Shown here piece by piece: positions 1 through 11,439 of a stretch of DNA of 64,000 nucleotides. The stretch is from positions 12,826,501-12,890,500 of the forward strand of contig CM060887.1 in the NCBI GenBank assembly GCA_030762935.1. Direction: 5' to 3'. Each line of letters starts with the position of its first letter. Within the stretch, counting starts at the first letter, position 1. A model generated the notes under the pieces. It was not told the DNA's origin. It saw only the letters and a program-made list of their open reading frames with translations, and did no database searches. This stretch comes from Hymenopus coronatus (Eukaryota > Arthropoda > Insecta > Mantodea > Hymenopodidae). The translations under genes and the position numbers were made by a program.

Positions 1-206
1 ATTTTTGAGTTATCGTCTTCACACACACACTCACAACGCGCGCGCGGACGTTTTTCTAAAAATGTTTTCTTTGGATACAGGGGACTCTAAATGGTATATT
101 TCCGGTGAAATCTCGGTATCGAATTTTTGGGTGCAATACGATAACTTCTATATTCACTATGTATATAGTACGTGTAGAGAAAGTAAAAATACGTGCATCT
201 TACTTG
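1..206 (-). repeat. Family A partial copy (minus)
   Basis: Carries the 5' section of family A in reverse: TTTTTGAGTTATCG, a CA-rich stretch, then TTTCCGGTGAAATCTCGG, and ends in the palindromic terminus GTAGAGAAAGTAAAAA. The window edge cuts it. Confidence 0.85.
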
Positions 207-654
207 TAATTTATACTGATTTCCTCTGTAATTTTTTTCATTCAGAAAGGATTGACGTCATCGAACCGATCTGCCGAAGCAAGAATTGGTATAGCGTTCA
301 GTTTCTCTTAGCGTGTTGTTGAACGAAGATAACTTTAACTCTCTTGAGCACCGAAAATGGTTGTTATAGGTGTACACGAAATACACGTAACATTACACCA
401 AGAGGCCTTTCTTATGGAGTGCTTTATATAGACACAGCAGTGACATTCGTTTATCTAAAATGTCCTCACTCATACAGTATGATGGGGAATGTATTCATTG
501 TCGAATTCATCGGTCTCACCTTTACAGTGCGCTTTGCTCGTTCGTTTGGTGTAGGAATGTCTATATACTATTTATTTATTTACATTGAAAAGCTTTTAGA
601 CCGAGGCTCACTCTAAGGACAATATACCAAATATAAAGGTTACATTTAAAATAA
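207..654. other. No gene recognised
   Basis: Unique AT-rich sequence. Short open frames here have no recognisable similarity. Confidence 0.5.
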
Positions 655-1730
655 AAATATACGACATAAATTGTGTGTGTGTGTTTTTTAAGGAGAAGTA
701 CAGTTTTATATAGTAACGTTTTGTCTGTCTCTTGCGATTCACCAGTTATGCAAAGGGCATTCAGAATGAAGAGGACTTCAGAGGCTATTCCCAAAAATAA
801 TCAAGATGCACATTTTATTTTCTATGTACATTATCTTTAATATACGACATTTTAATCAAAATATGCAACCATTTTTTAGAAAATCAAAATATACGATTTT
901 TGTTTCATGTAAAGGTTAAGAGTTGGGTACCTTTAGAAAAAATCTTCGTGTTGCATCGTTGGAAGATGCTGAACTGAAATATCAAGTTAGGTTATAAATG
1001 TAAAAAGAAGCTAGTAACAATGATAAATAAAAAAAAAACATCAAAAACCAGACCAAAACTGAGACCAAAAGGAAATTTGTTGATAATGCAATAAGTTTAT
1101 TGCGAAACTAGTCCAAGGCAAGGATTCCAAAAGATAAGTGAAGATTTGTTGCAACTATTATTTTTATATTAATATCAAGTTTTATATAGTAACGTTTTGT
1201 CTGTCTCTTGCGATTCACCAGTTATGCAAAGGGCATTCAGAATGAAGAGGACTTCAGAGGCTATTCCCAAAAATAATCAAGATGCACATTTTATTTTCTA
1301 TGTACATTATCTTTAATATACGACATTTTAATCAAAATATGCAACCATTTTTTAGAAAATCAAAATATACGATTTTTGTTTCATGTAAAGGTTAAGAGTT
1401 GGGTACCTTTAGAAAAAATCTTCGTGTTGCATCGTTGGAAGATGCTGAACTGAAATATCAAGTTAGGTTATAAATGTAAAAAGAAGCTAGTAACAATGAT
1501 AAATAAAAAAAAAACATCAAAAACCAGACCAAAACTGAGACCAAAAGGAAATTTGTTGATAATGCAATAAGTTTATTGCGAAACTAGTCCAAGGCAAGGA
1601 TTCCAAAAGATAAGTGAAGATTTGTTGCAACTATTATTTTTATATTAATATCAAGTTAGGTATTTAATTGATTTTTCGTTTTTGAGTTAGCGTAGTCACA
1701 CAAACGTGGGGCGTGGACGAAGACATGGAC

Positions 1731-1735
<5 letters not shown>
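655..1735 (-). repeat. Family A copy (minus), internally duplicated
   Basis: Matches the central and 3' parts of family A in reverse (ATTGTGTGTGTG, CTCTTGCGATTCACCAGTTA, GAGGCTATTCCC). It contains the 476-bp tandem duplication listed separately and ends at the TC/TA microsatellite, at the place where other copies carry CA repeats. Confidence 0.8.
704..1655. repeat. Exact tandem duplication, two 476-bp units
   Basis: The unit from about 704 to 1179 is repeated at 1180-1655 with no difference I could see. The junction reads TATCAAG then TTTTATATAG, and the second unit exits at TATCAAGTTAGG. It lies inside a family A copy. Either a very recent duplication or an assembly artefact. Confidence 0.92.

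Positions 1736-1821
<86 letters not shown>
1732..1821. repeat. (TC)n(TA)n compound microsatellite
   Basis: About 50 bases of TC repeat directly followed by about 40 bases of TA repeat, between a minus and a plus copy of family A. Confidence 0.97.
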
Positions 1822-1825
<4 letters not shown>

Positions 1826-2360
1826 CTTTCTCTGCACGTACTATGTACATAGCGTATAGAGAAGATATTGTGATGTACCTAAAAATTCTATACACAGATT
1901 TCACCGGAAATACATGTTTTGGGTTCCCCTGATTTTACAGAATTTTCACAAGTGCTAAACCGTAAGGGATGGACAAAATCTTACTGCACAAAAAACGTAG
2001 AGCACGTTAAAACGCACAATTTATGTTATGTACATTTTTTTCGTGGAGTTGATCTTTTTTGAGATATTCCCTGTTTTAGTTTCAGCTTTAAAAAACTTAT
2101 ACTTTTCTCCAACATCAATTTGTCAACTGCTGTCCATACAAATAAAGGATCTGCTGTCACATAGCAACCAGCTTTTGATTATCCCTTTAACCTATGGTAC
2201 ACCCTTATTTCGCTTCTCCTTTCAAAGAAGCAAGCAATAAGACTATTTCTGCTAATTTTTTCTCGATTAGAATGAAGTAAATGCATGATCTTTTTAACAA
2301 TAATTTGTTGCAGAGATGTACAGAAAGTCATGTGAATGGAACATATCAGATTTGTTGGGC
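1822..2360 (+). repeat. Family A copy (plus), internally deleted
   Basis: Begins TTTACTTTCTCTGCACGTAC and ends GTGAATGGAACATATCAGA. The middle (palindrome 2 through ATATCGTATATTAAAG) is missing. Confidence 0.85.
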
Positions 2361-3354
2361 GATAGAAGCCAAGTTTTCCTACAGTAAAAGTTTAAAAACG
2401 GTAACATAGTAACGCGCATGCGTCACGACGATTCCGCCGTAAACTTCAACGAGAAGACAAAAGACGATGCACGCTATGCATTTGAACCTTCCTATAATTA
2501 ATTTCTCTGAAATTCAATATTACTTATGATTGAGATGCATGTCCCAACATTGCATCAAGGTTAGCTCTGCTTTCTAACTAAGCGTTCAAATGTGTCACAT
2601 TTTGCAGATTTGTTCCAACCACATTCCACTTACCTTCTTTGTTGTTAGGTTTTTCTACTACACGATGGGTTCTATATAATTATTAATGAAACGATTAATA
2701 TGTTCTTGCTCATAATGCTAACAAGTAACCGGTTGCTTAAGAATGTTATGCTTTATACAAAACTATAAAATCCTACCTTCGTTACGTGAAGCGCCCTTGA
2801 AGAAATGCTATTTCACAAAACATCTTAGTTACACTTGAAATGACGCGCATGAAATCAACAAAATTATTGTCGATGTTCTTTTATTTTTCAGTTGCGTGCG
2901 CATATTCTGTCTGTTTTATAAATATTACTTGCGCTCAAATTAATACTTTCTGATAAAATGTTCTGTCTGTTTCTAGGAATCAATATTGTAATTTTAGATG
3001 TGCCACTTTTGAATTCAGTTTATACAATTATATGCCAGAAATTATTTGACAATTTTATTCAAATTTATGCTATTTATATGGGTACTACATTTTAATTTTC
3101 CTTCTTATTTTCTGAAGTCTTTGGTTTCTTTTGAGTGGCGCTTACGTAGTATTACTCATTCCTTATCTTCATCCTTGGTGCCACATCTATCCTTAATTAA
3201 AAGCGCATTTATATATTCTTTTTCTTCTTTTTTTCTCGTTTATTTAAATACTTTTATTTGATACCTCTAATGGGTGTGCATTTTATTTTGAATTGTTGGG
3301 ATATCTTTTGTTCTATTTGATTTAGATACGTTTTTAATATTTATTAGCGTGCCT
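2361..3354. other. No gene recognised
   Basis: AT-rich unique sequence. A short CpG cluster with GCGCATGCG at about 2414-2422 could be regulatory, but no exon is visible beside it. Confidence 0.45.
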
Positions 3355-3630
3355 CAAAAGTCCTCTTGGCCCGTCTCTCTTGTGGGGGTAACCGGCTGCT
3401 TCACATTTAAGAACTCCGGAGTTCGGATCTCGATTATAGTGTGTTACTTGGATAAGATTTATTTCTTCAGGGTTTTTCCCTTATCCTTAGAAAACAAACC
3501 TTGTGTAAATTAAAGCTTTATGGACCCAGACGCATTTGAGCATCGTTGCACCAATTTCATTCGACGTCCCATATGACTTAATTCAGGTTGAAGGATGTTA
3601 AACTTCAGAGAAAAAAAAATCAATTTCACT
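3355..3630 (+). mobile_element. SINE type 2, diverged copy
   Basis: tRNA-like head with a B-box-like GAGTTCGGATCTC near 3418-3430, followed by the body shared with 25062-25300 and 27236-27445: GGGTTTTTCCCTTATCC, then ATGGACCC, then TTTGAGCATCGTTGCACC. Confidence 0.75.
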
Positions 3631-3884
3631 TTAAATTCACATTTACCCTCCATATAGTAATTATTATAGAGAAAATGTTAATAAAAAGCTACTGAAAAGG
3701 ATCCCCTTACGATGTGCAAAATATTGTTCAATAAACTTCCGGGTGACAAAAGTTTTAAAAGGCAAATTATGTCAGAGGAAGTTAAAAAGATTCTTAACAG
3801 AAGTGCTGGTATAGATTAGATGAATTGTGAATATTAAATATTGATTATGACTGACGATGCTTGAAACTTGTATGAGCCTATAAG

Positions 3885-3886
<2 letters not shown>

Positions 3887-3956
<70 letters not shown>
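3887..3956. repeat. (ATT)n microsatellite
   Basis: About 23 ATT units, then a short TAG run. It follows GAGCCTATAAGCTC and may be the tail of an old retroelement. Confidence 0.95.
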
Positions 3957-4087
3957 GTAGTAGTAGTTTCTTGCCTTTAACTGCATGGTCCTATCTGGGG
4001 CAATTTCCTTTGATATTCCCTATGGTAATAATGGTTAACTCACATACTGTTGTCATTGGATTTCTATAATTCTTTATTCATATTCAT

Positions 4088-4089
<2 letters not shown>

Positions 4090-4183
<94 letters not shown>
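4090..4183. repeat. (TC)n(CA)n compound microsatellite
   Basis: About 50 bases of TC repeat directly followed by about 43 bases of CA repeat, abutting a SINE head at 4186. Confidence 0.97.
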
Positions 4184-4185
<2 letters not shown>

Positions 4186-4186
<1 letters not shown>

Positions 4187-4375
4187 GTTGGTCTGGGTAG
4201 CTCGGTTGGTTAGGCACTGACCTTCTGACCCAAGGTTGCAGGTTCAAACCTGGCCCAGACCAACTGTTTTAAGTGTGCTTAAAAGCGATGGCCCCATGTT
4301 AGTAAATTTAATGATGAAATTCCGGCACACCAGCAGCGCTGATATGATCCTGGTAATTGACAGCATTGTTAACAA
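4186..4375 (+). mobile_element. tRNA-derived SINE (type 7)
   Basis: The head at 4189-4262 folds like a tRNA: GGTCTGGG pairs with CCCAGACC, with A box TAGCTCGGTTGGTTAG and B box GGTTCAAACCT. A body of about 110 bases follows. The tRNA-like part is well kept, but the anticodon arm is irregular, so this is a SINE head and not a tRNA gene. Confidence 0.8.
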
Positions 4376-4540
4376 ACAAAATAATAATTAACACATACTT
4401 CGAGACTCTGGAAAGTATAGGAAATAATCTTGGCCGGAAAAAAATTCCCAGCCCCAGCTGGGATGCGAAGCCAGATCCCTCGCACAGCAGGCAGGAGTTC
4501 TACTGACTGAGCTATGGAGTCAGCTAAGACATTATTCTTG
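4376..4540 (-). mobile_element. tRNA-derived SINE (type 6)
   Basis: On the minus strand it starts with an Ala/Phe-like head (GACTCCATAGCTCAGTCAGT) and continues into a body shared with 47085-47225 and 63360-63500 (GGAAATTTTTTTCCGG, TTTCCAGAGTCT). It meets the type 7 SINE tail to tail. Confidence 0.75.
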
Positions 4541-4584
4541 TTGAGGATTAGCAAGTGCATGTTTTCACACTAATCAAAAAGTTT

Positions 4585-5936
4585 TAAGTTTGAATGAGTC
4601 CAATATTATTTAATACATTCATAGATTATATAATAGAACAAATCTAAAATGGAAACCACCACTTTCCGGGATAGTAAATAAGGAATTTATAGGATTGTTA
4701 TATGCTGACGACTTAATGGTAGGATTCATATCAATTGTCAAATTACAAAGGGCAGTAAATGAAGTTCAAAAATTTTATGAGGAATGGGGAATAAAAATAA
4801 ATATAAGCAAGTCTAAAGTTATGGTTTTCAAAAAAGGATCTAAATTGGGAAAAGAGGAGATGTGGGTATTAAATGGGAAAAGTTTAGAAGTGGTCAAAGA
4901 ATTTGAATACTTGGGAGTGAAGTTGAATAATACAGGAGAATGGAAGGCACAAGGGACAAAAATAGAAGCAAAATGCCAGGATTTAGAATTTGCAAATACA
5001 AGTTAGAGATGACAACCAAGTGGCTGGAGAGAATGTATGAGGCAATGGTGGAATCAAGAATGCTTTATGCAGTGGAGATCTGGGGACCAAGACATAAACA
5101 AGAAGGTGGATCATATGTATAGAATGTTTTGCAAAGAATTATTGGGATTAACGAGATCAGCGCCAGAGAAGTTGCCATAGTAGAACTTGGGAAAACAAGA
5201 AGTAATGGACTAGTAATGAAAAGAATAACAACATTTTGGTGTAAATGCTTGGTAAAAGAAGATGGAGACATCTTAAAGCTATGTATGAAGCAACAAAAAA
5301 AGGTTGGTGGGGAGGTGTTGGAAAAATTATGGAGAAAATGGAGGCTTGAAGATAGAAATGAAAGTAATGTAGGTAAACTAGTAAAATGTAGGGTAGAAGA
5401 CAAAGAAAGACAGGAGATATGGGGAAGTTTAGAAAGCAAGAAATTAGTACAATTTTATAAACAAATAAAAAGAGACGAGCCATATGTGGGTTACTGTAGC
5501 AGGCAAGAAAAAGGATTAGCTTGGATGAGAACAGGAACAATATTTTTAAGAGGGATAAGAGGCAATGAAATGGAATGTGTGATGATAAATAAAGCATAGA
5601 ACATTATTTGAAAGAATGCAAGTGACTAGCAATATGGAGAAACAAGGTTTGGGAGAAAAAATAGAGGAAAAAATCGTAGCTATAAAAATGTTGACAGGGA
5701 AGGAAGAAAAGATGAGATAGCAAGAGAAAATGGGCAAGGAAAGTAAGGAGTGCAGAAGAGGAGAAGGATAACCAAGATAAAGAGGGAAGGGTTGACAAGA
5801 GCTACTCAGAAGGCTAATGGCCTGGGTGCCATACACACGAGGTAGCAAGAAGGCAAATTACATAGTTTAGGTTAGAATAAGAAAAGTGTAAAAGCTATGT
5901 AAAAGAAGTTGTACAAATAAATATTCATTCATTCAC
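4585..5936 (+). pseudogene. Degenerate non-LTR retrotransposon (LINE), reverse transcriptase C-terminal half
   Basis: Fragments in shifting frames read SPILFNTFIDYIIEQI (RT motif before the catalytic box), LLYADDLMVGF (YADD catalytic motif near 4700-4720), FEYLGVKL, WLERMYEAMVESRMLYAVEIWG, MFCKELLGL and VAIVELGK, then a residual zinc-type IEHYLKEC near 5600. Frames change near 4970, 5085 and 5150 and again near 5590, with stops, so it is dead. It ends with AAATAAAT and an ATTC repeat tail at about 5915-5936. It is homologous to the better preserved minus-strand element at 8519-9924. No target duplication could be recognised. Confidence 0.88.
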
Positions 5937-6661
5937 TTCTCTGAATGAATTTCTACCATTGAGATCTGAAATTCTCTTTACATGCTATGTGGCAGTAAAA
6001 ATAAAAGAATTTTCAAATACTTTTTTATTTCAATATATTTTGAAGTACAAATTAAGTAGAAAATACAAACTTTGTACTAGCGTATATCACCACAGTACAA
6101 AAGTATTTACATATAAGATCATGGGTTATAAAATATTAACAACAAAGCTTAGATACTTTGTCATTTCTAAGTGAAAGATATTGTTCATACAAGTAGCTGC
6201 TGCTATTTATAATGCAGAACAATAGAATTAAGGCATTTGACTGTGGCAGTCACATCATCACAACATTTAATGAATAAATTGTTTTAAAATTTGACAACAG
6301 GTGCATTGAAATGCAATAAGAGTCTGCAGTATCTGCAAGACATGCAGAACTTTTATATAGTTCAGCACTGGTTAACTAACAAACTATGTTACTCATTTTA
6401 CTCTAAACATTTATATGAACTAGCTTTCCAATAGCTGTACAATCCAGCTGGCCAGTTATAAAAGAAAAACAAATGTTCTTTAAAATGATATACAAAAATA
6501 CTGCATCTCTGTGATATGAAAGCATGAAGTGCTGTAACTTAATTACAAGTTAAAAATGGAGGGTTTTCTAAAATGAGTGTTCATCAAGCTTGTTCCTGGA
6601 TACAGTTCTAATTTATTGTTATTTTCTTTATTTTTCCCTTCTACTTTACGAGCATATTGAA
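5937..6661. other. 3' flank or distal 3' UTR, no gene recognised
   Basis: Unique AT-rich DNA. The plus strand has TTTTTATTTCAATATATTTT near 6022-6041 (AATAAA on the minus strand), which could end a very long 3' UTR of the LRRC20-like gene. No evidence decides this. Confidence 0.3.
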
Positions 6662-6945
6662 TTATCTGACAATGGAAATGAAATGGAGTTTTATTTATGG
6701 ACGCTCTATAACTGCTGTCATTCTCAGCGTCCCATTCTAAACTGGGAATGAAAGACTACTTAATTTTTGCACAGAGGCCTCTTTTTCAGGCTTGAGGTTA
6801 TTTATGTGCCGTAAATCTATGACAAGGAACCAACTGCTTCACTTCCCTTCTGAAGGAAGCCATGCTAAGGATTTTTACACGTGAAAAAATCCATCGCCCT
6901 CCACCAGGTTAACCCGCAACCTTGGGTATATGTTATCTGACAATG
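6662..6945 (-). mobile_element. SINE type 1, 5' truncated, 13-bp target duplication
   Basis: TTATCTGACAATG at 6662-6674 and 6933-6945 exactly flanks a minus-strand type 1 SINE. The tRNA-like head is cut short (only the B-box region ACCTGGTGG/GGTTGCGGGTTA remains), as expected for 5' truncation. The body (GCTTCCTTCAGAAGGGAAG, GGGACGCTGAGAATGACAG) matches 10302-10600. Confidence 0.9.
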
Positions 6946-8506
6946 TTACAGTTTGTGTATCCATGTACGTAAATATTTAGAACAGCAAAAGGGGGAATAA
7001 TTAGAAATTTAGATGTTGATTTAGTGATGCACTTGCTTCACTATTGTCGTTCAACACTTGTGTTTTATTTATTGCTGCATTATATTAAAACAAAACAATT
7101 CTCTTTGATGCATTTGAGATAAACTCAGTATGTGATGAACACTGCATCTTAGATAAGGGAAAGGAAGAAAGAAAACTGCACCCTTTTAAAACTGAATAAC
7201 TCTTCATTGTAAAAAATAAGGAAAAGTTATCATATTATGCTTTGGTAATGAATGTATGGTACACATAAGTGTTTATGTACAAAACACCTTTCACATCACA
7301 TTACATTTATAATTACTAGACTACATGCTTACACAAGGAAAACCTTACAAACTCTTCTGTCCATGCTAATATCTTGACGTATAGTCTGTGATATATTTAT
7401 ACTACTATTTCATGTATTGTACGAGCCTAAAATATACAACAAATTGATCTTTTTTTATCAAGTATACTTCTTCCTTATTTTCATCTATATGAAAACTTGT
7501 ATTAAATAAAAATGAAGCAGTTTTCTGCTGATTTATAATGTGAAAAAACTTATCTATAATATCATTCACTTCATTATCACATTACTTCTTGATTTAAGGA
7601 TTAATATAAACAAATTATATAGTGAGTGCTCTTTGGTCTCTGGCAATTGCCCCATCACCCCTTAAAAATGCTTGTGGAATTAATATAAAACCATTTATTA
7701 AATAAGAATTTTTGAAAATATGTTTCTCTAAGGTATTCTGAATAGTAATAATGTTCAAAAGCAGTATTCCAGAATGAAGTAGGAGCTCGCAAATGTCATG
7801 GCTACATTGAAACATATTGTGTTTAATTTTTAAAACTTCACAGACTTCACAATGGCTACGAATACATGTGCTAATATCTATTATAGCCTTTAAAGTAAAT
7901 AATGAAAGAAACTGGCATTTTGCCATTCCTCAAAATATTGCACTGATGTAATTGAATGAGTTTGTATACAACTGTTAAATTATTTAAACTCTTAAATAAT
8001 GTGTCCACAAAATTCACTGTCAGAGAAGAAAAGGTTATTTAACCTTTTGTAAATGCTGATATTATTCTAGTAAATGAAATATTAGCAGAAAAGAAAGGAT
8101 TCTGCACCTGGTCACAGCCAAAAATGAAGGTGATTTTTGATTTATCCTTTCATTTAAACAAAAATGGTGCAAGATTGATTCCAAAAAATCTCATATCTTT
8201 CTTATATGGAGGATTGTTTGATTCTTTTTTCTTTCTTAGCTTCCATTGTATTCCAGAATCTTAAATTTTCTCTAGAAAATCTAAAAATAGTATTCATGAT
8301 TTCAAAAATATATTAACTTGTGCAATAATACTTTAATGAAATGCTCATTATATTTTGTTCATACAAGAATATTATTAGTTCAAATGAATAAAATTTTATG
8401 ATTAAGTTTGAAAGAAACTGTGAATGCACTTATTCTTTCTTTTCTTCAATCACAATATGACAGTAGCACTATTCTGATTAGTTTCTCTGAGTTACACCTT
8501 CTTGTG
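6946..8506. other. Unique 3' flank of the LRRC20-like gene
   Basis: AT-rich and repeat-free. A minus-strand open frame of 103 codons at 7615-7926 has no recognisable motif and composition like its surroundings, so I do not call it a gene. Confidence 0.4.
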
Positions 8507-9936
8507 GACAGTCTATATTTTTTTATTTTATTTATTTATTTATGCTAAGCATTATACAGGTGAATATGATCGGTGTTCAGCCCTGGCTCTTTACCGGTCA
8601 TACTCATATTTTACAATAGTTTATTAATTCTAGTTTATTGCATCATTTTGTCTATTTACTGTCCATATCCATTTATTTTTCACTTTGCATAAGAATTGTC
8701 CAATCTTCTTACTATCTTTTTGAAACATTTCAACTACTACTACATTTCTATCTATTTTAAACCATTTCTTATTAATATACTTTTTTCTCCAAATTTCAGT
8801 TCCTTTACATTTAAATAAAATGTGTTCTATATCTTCATTTCCGCCACATATAGGACATTGATTTTGTGGAATACCTTTCCTTAGACCTTTTAATCTCCAT
8901 ACTCCTGCTTTCAGCCATGCAATACCTTCTCGCTCCTCTTTATTTGTCACATCAATGTACTTTTCCCTTCCCCATGAGACTTTCATTGGTATATAGAAAA
9001 CTAAAGATCTCTTTTCAGTTATTTCACTAAATATTTTTTGTATTTCTATATCCTCAAATCTTTTCCTTGCCAACTTCCAGAAGTTATTCACATTATTTTC
9101 TCTTCTTCTCCACATTTCCCCTAACCCACTACTTTCCAGGTTATTTCGAAGACAGTCTACCCATCCCTTGTTCTTTAAACTTTTCTCTTGATATACTAAA
9201 CACTGTTTTAACAAATTCCTTTCTTCCAATTTCAATATCCTATGCCAAAATTTCAATGCCCTTTCCATAATCTTTCCCTTACTTGCCACTCTACCCAGCT
9301 CTATTTGTGCTACCTGCCTAACAGTTGCATTTGGTAACCCCAGTATTTCTTTGCAAAATTTCCTATGCACCTCATCTATGCCTTCCCATCCTCCTTCTAA
9401 TCCCCATACTTCTATCCCATATAGCATTTTTGCCTCAACCACCATATTGTACACTTTTTCTAACCATCTAATATTTATATTAGGTGCTTTGTATTTGCAA
9501 CTTCTAATAGCTGATAAAGCTCCTTTTCCTTTTGCCAATGCAAATTTCTTTTGCTTTTCCCAATTGCCACCACTATCAATTTTAACTCCTAGATAAATAC
9601 ATTCTCTCACTACCCTGTACTCCTTTTCATTCTCATTCTTCCATTTTTCATATTTGCTCAATTTTCCCCCTTTTTTGAACACTACAATCTGCGTCTTGTC
9701 CTGGTTCACTTTTAAACTCCACTCTTTACAGTAATTATTTAATGTTTGCAAGGATTGTTTCAAGCCATTCACTGTAATTGCACCTATAACTAGATCATCT
9801 GCAAACAGTAATCCTGGAATCTGAATATTATTAATTACTGGCATCGAGTTATTATTTCTCCCAATTTCTGTTAATACATCATCTATATATAAATTGAATA
9901 GGACTGGACTTAACTTACATCCCTGACAGTCTATAT
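8507..9936 (-). mobile_element. 5'-truncated LINE insertion with perfect 12-bp target-site duplication
   Basis: GACAGTCTATAT occurs at 8507-8518 and again at 9925-9936, exactly bounding the element (8519-9924). On the minus strand the element begins inside the RT at QGCKLSPVLFNLYIDD, runs through FADD, and ends after a 3' UTR in a TAAA-rich tail (8519-8545). This is the signature of target-primed reverse transcription with 5' truncation. It lies in the 3' flank of the LRRC20-like gene. Confidence 0.93.
8630..9924 (-). CDS. LINE reverse transcriptase, C-terminal part (open frame, 5' truncated)
   Basis: Continuous frame from the truncation point to the stop at 8630: 404 codons from the first internal Met (9844) and about 27 more upstream. 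Visible are QGCKLSPVLFNLYIDD, the catalytic LLFADDLVIG (the F-A-D-D box), the thumb-type segment CIYLGVKI, SIEVWG-like LYGIEVWGLEGG, and a C-terminal zinc motif CPICGGNEDIEHILFKC (CX2CX7HX4C). There is no endonuclease or fingers region because of the 5' truncation, so it cannot be autonomous. The uninterrupted frame suggests fairly recent insertion. The clade is unresolved. Confidence 0.9.
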
Positions 9937-10285
9937 GCTAAAATATGTTAGAACAAATATGCTTATATAAAAATGTCAACGTACGGAGCACTAAGTGCTT
10001 TAGTGTCCATTGCAACAACAACACTAACAGCCTGGCAGGACTAGAAGATAACCAGGAATAACTCACAACCATGACCACAGAAAATGTCTTCTCTGAGTCA
10101 TTCTATGCCCAAGGGACATCCTTGAAATAATACTTGGATTTAACCGCTTGACCAACAAACAAACGCGAAAGCTATCTGCTTTATTGATATTATTTACACT
10201 TGAAATATTTAGAGTTTGGCTTTGTTCAAGTTTAGGATTGCTATATTTTGATTTGCCAATTACTTCTAAGGTCTCATGTGTTTGG
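9937..10285. other. No gene recognised
   Basis: Slightly less AT-rich stretch with CACTAAGTGCTTTAGTG and AACAACAACACTAACAG. It could be an old repeat, but no second copy was seen in the window. Confidence 0.35.
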
Positions 10286-10616
10286 TTGCCAGATTCTCAA
10301 AAAAAATGGAAATGGCCTGTTATTTATGGACGCTCTTTAACTGCTTTGGTTCTCAGCGTCCCATTCTATACTGGGCGTGAAAGACCGCTTAATTTTGCTC
10401 AGAGGCCTCTCTATCAGGCTTGAGGTTCTTTTACGTGCCATATATCTATGACATGGGACCCACGGCTTTACTTCCCTTCCGAAGGAAGCCATGCTAAGGA
10501 TTTTTACGCCTGAAAAAATCCATCGTCCTCCGCTGGGTTTGAACCCGCGACCTTGGATATATGAAGTTAGCATGGTAACCATTACACCACGGAGGGCGAC
10601 TTGCCAGATTCTCAAA
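10286..10616 (-). mobile_element. SINE type 1, full length, 16-bp perfect target duplication
   Basis: TTGCCAGATTCTCAAA at 10286-10301 and 10601-10616 bounds the insertion. On the minus strand the tRNA-like head reads GTGGTGTAATGGTTACCATG (A box) and GGTCGCGGGTTCAAACCC (B box), then the body with a TTCCTTCGGAAGGGAAG hairpin and CAGTATAGAATGGGACGC. About 299 bp. Best-preserved member of its family here. Confidence 0.95.
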
Positions 10617-10755
10617 TTCTATATACGAAACATACTTATTGTTTCAGTGTAAGCATACTAGATATTAAAGTAGGTGATTACAGATAATGGAGTCCCGTAA
10701 GAGATTATATTACTTTAACCAAAACCAAAATAAAGTCCAATACTTGTGGAAAACT

Positions 10756-10761
10756 TTTATT
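10756..10761 (-). terminator. Candidate poly(A) signal of the LRRC20-like gene
   Basis: The plus strand reads TTTATT, so the transcript has AATAAA about 515 bases after the stop codon. The region between is unique AT-rich sequence. Other AATAAA hexamers lie farther downstream (for example near 6026-6031), so the true end is uncertain. Confidence 0.3.
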
Positions 10762-11275
10762 ACATAACCTTCAAAGAATATATTATTTGCTATTTATGCA
10801 TACAATCGTACACATGAATTGAAAATTATGAATTTGGCATTTTTGCTGCTATTTATAGTTTTATGCAATTTAGCATTATCACAAAAAATACTAGCATAGA
10901 ATTTTCTGAATTATCTATTGCAGTTGAAGTAAGTTAGTAGCTTTACAGTCACAATGACTACTAGATGGTCTGTTGTGAATGGAAGTCAAGATGTAGTAAT
11001 GCAAACTCTTGGGAACCTCTCTGTGATATTCATGGATTTTCTAATTGACTTCATTAAAATGGGATCAAACACATTTATGGCATTTTAAAAATAAACATAC
11101 TAATGAGATATATTTTTTTCTTTTAAACACTGAAACCCTTTACTGTATTGATACATGCAGTTGAAATTTGAAATGCAAGATTATTTTAAGGATGTCTGGG
11201 CCCATTGCCTACAGCTCGTATTAAACTGAACACAACTTGAGAAATGTGTTAGATTGAATGCTGCACTCAAGTTCT

Positions 11276-11439
11276 TTACACAGTTAGATCTTCCCAGTCT
11301 TCCTTCTCCCTAGGTGTGAGGTGTATCCTTAATGTTGTGATGGCCTGAAGGGCGTCGTGACACCTTGGGCTCAGGGGATTCTCTCTGAGATCAACCTCCT
11401 GTATCGCTGGTGCTTCCTGTAGCCGTTCCACTTCCACGT
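11276..11439 (-). CDS. LRRC20: LRRC20-like last coding exon 4 with stop
   Basis: 164 bp of coding sequence. The acceptor is CTCTTCAG|ACGTGG with AG at 11441-11440. It encodes residues 126-179: [18 protein letters not shown], then ENPL, then a charged tail ending KEDWEDLTV, with stop TAA at 11278-11276. This is the final LRR and the capping segment. The 3' UTR follows towards lower coordinates. Confidence 0.94.

Noticed and set aside
1656..1904. Open frame of alternating Arg-Glu and Ile-Tyr
   Set aside because: It is only the translated TC/TA microsatellite.
4189..4262. Possible true tRNA gene
   Set aside because: The anticodon arm is irregular and a SINE body follows directly; no terminator T-run is placed as in a tRNA gene.
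5065..5597. Two overlapping minus-strand frames of 124 and 146 codons
   Set aside because: They are antisense shadows of the plus-strand LINE; the plus strand shows RT motifs.
7615..7926. 103-codon minus frame in the 3' flank
   Set aside because: No motif, no splice context, composition as in the surrounding AT-rich DNA; it could lie in a 3' UTR.
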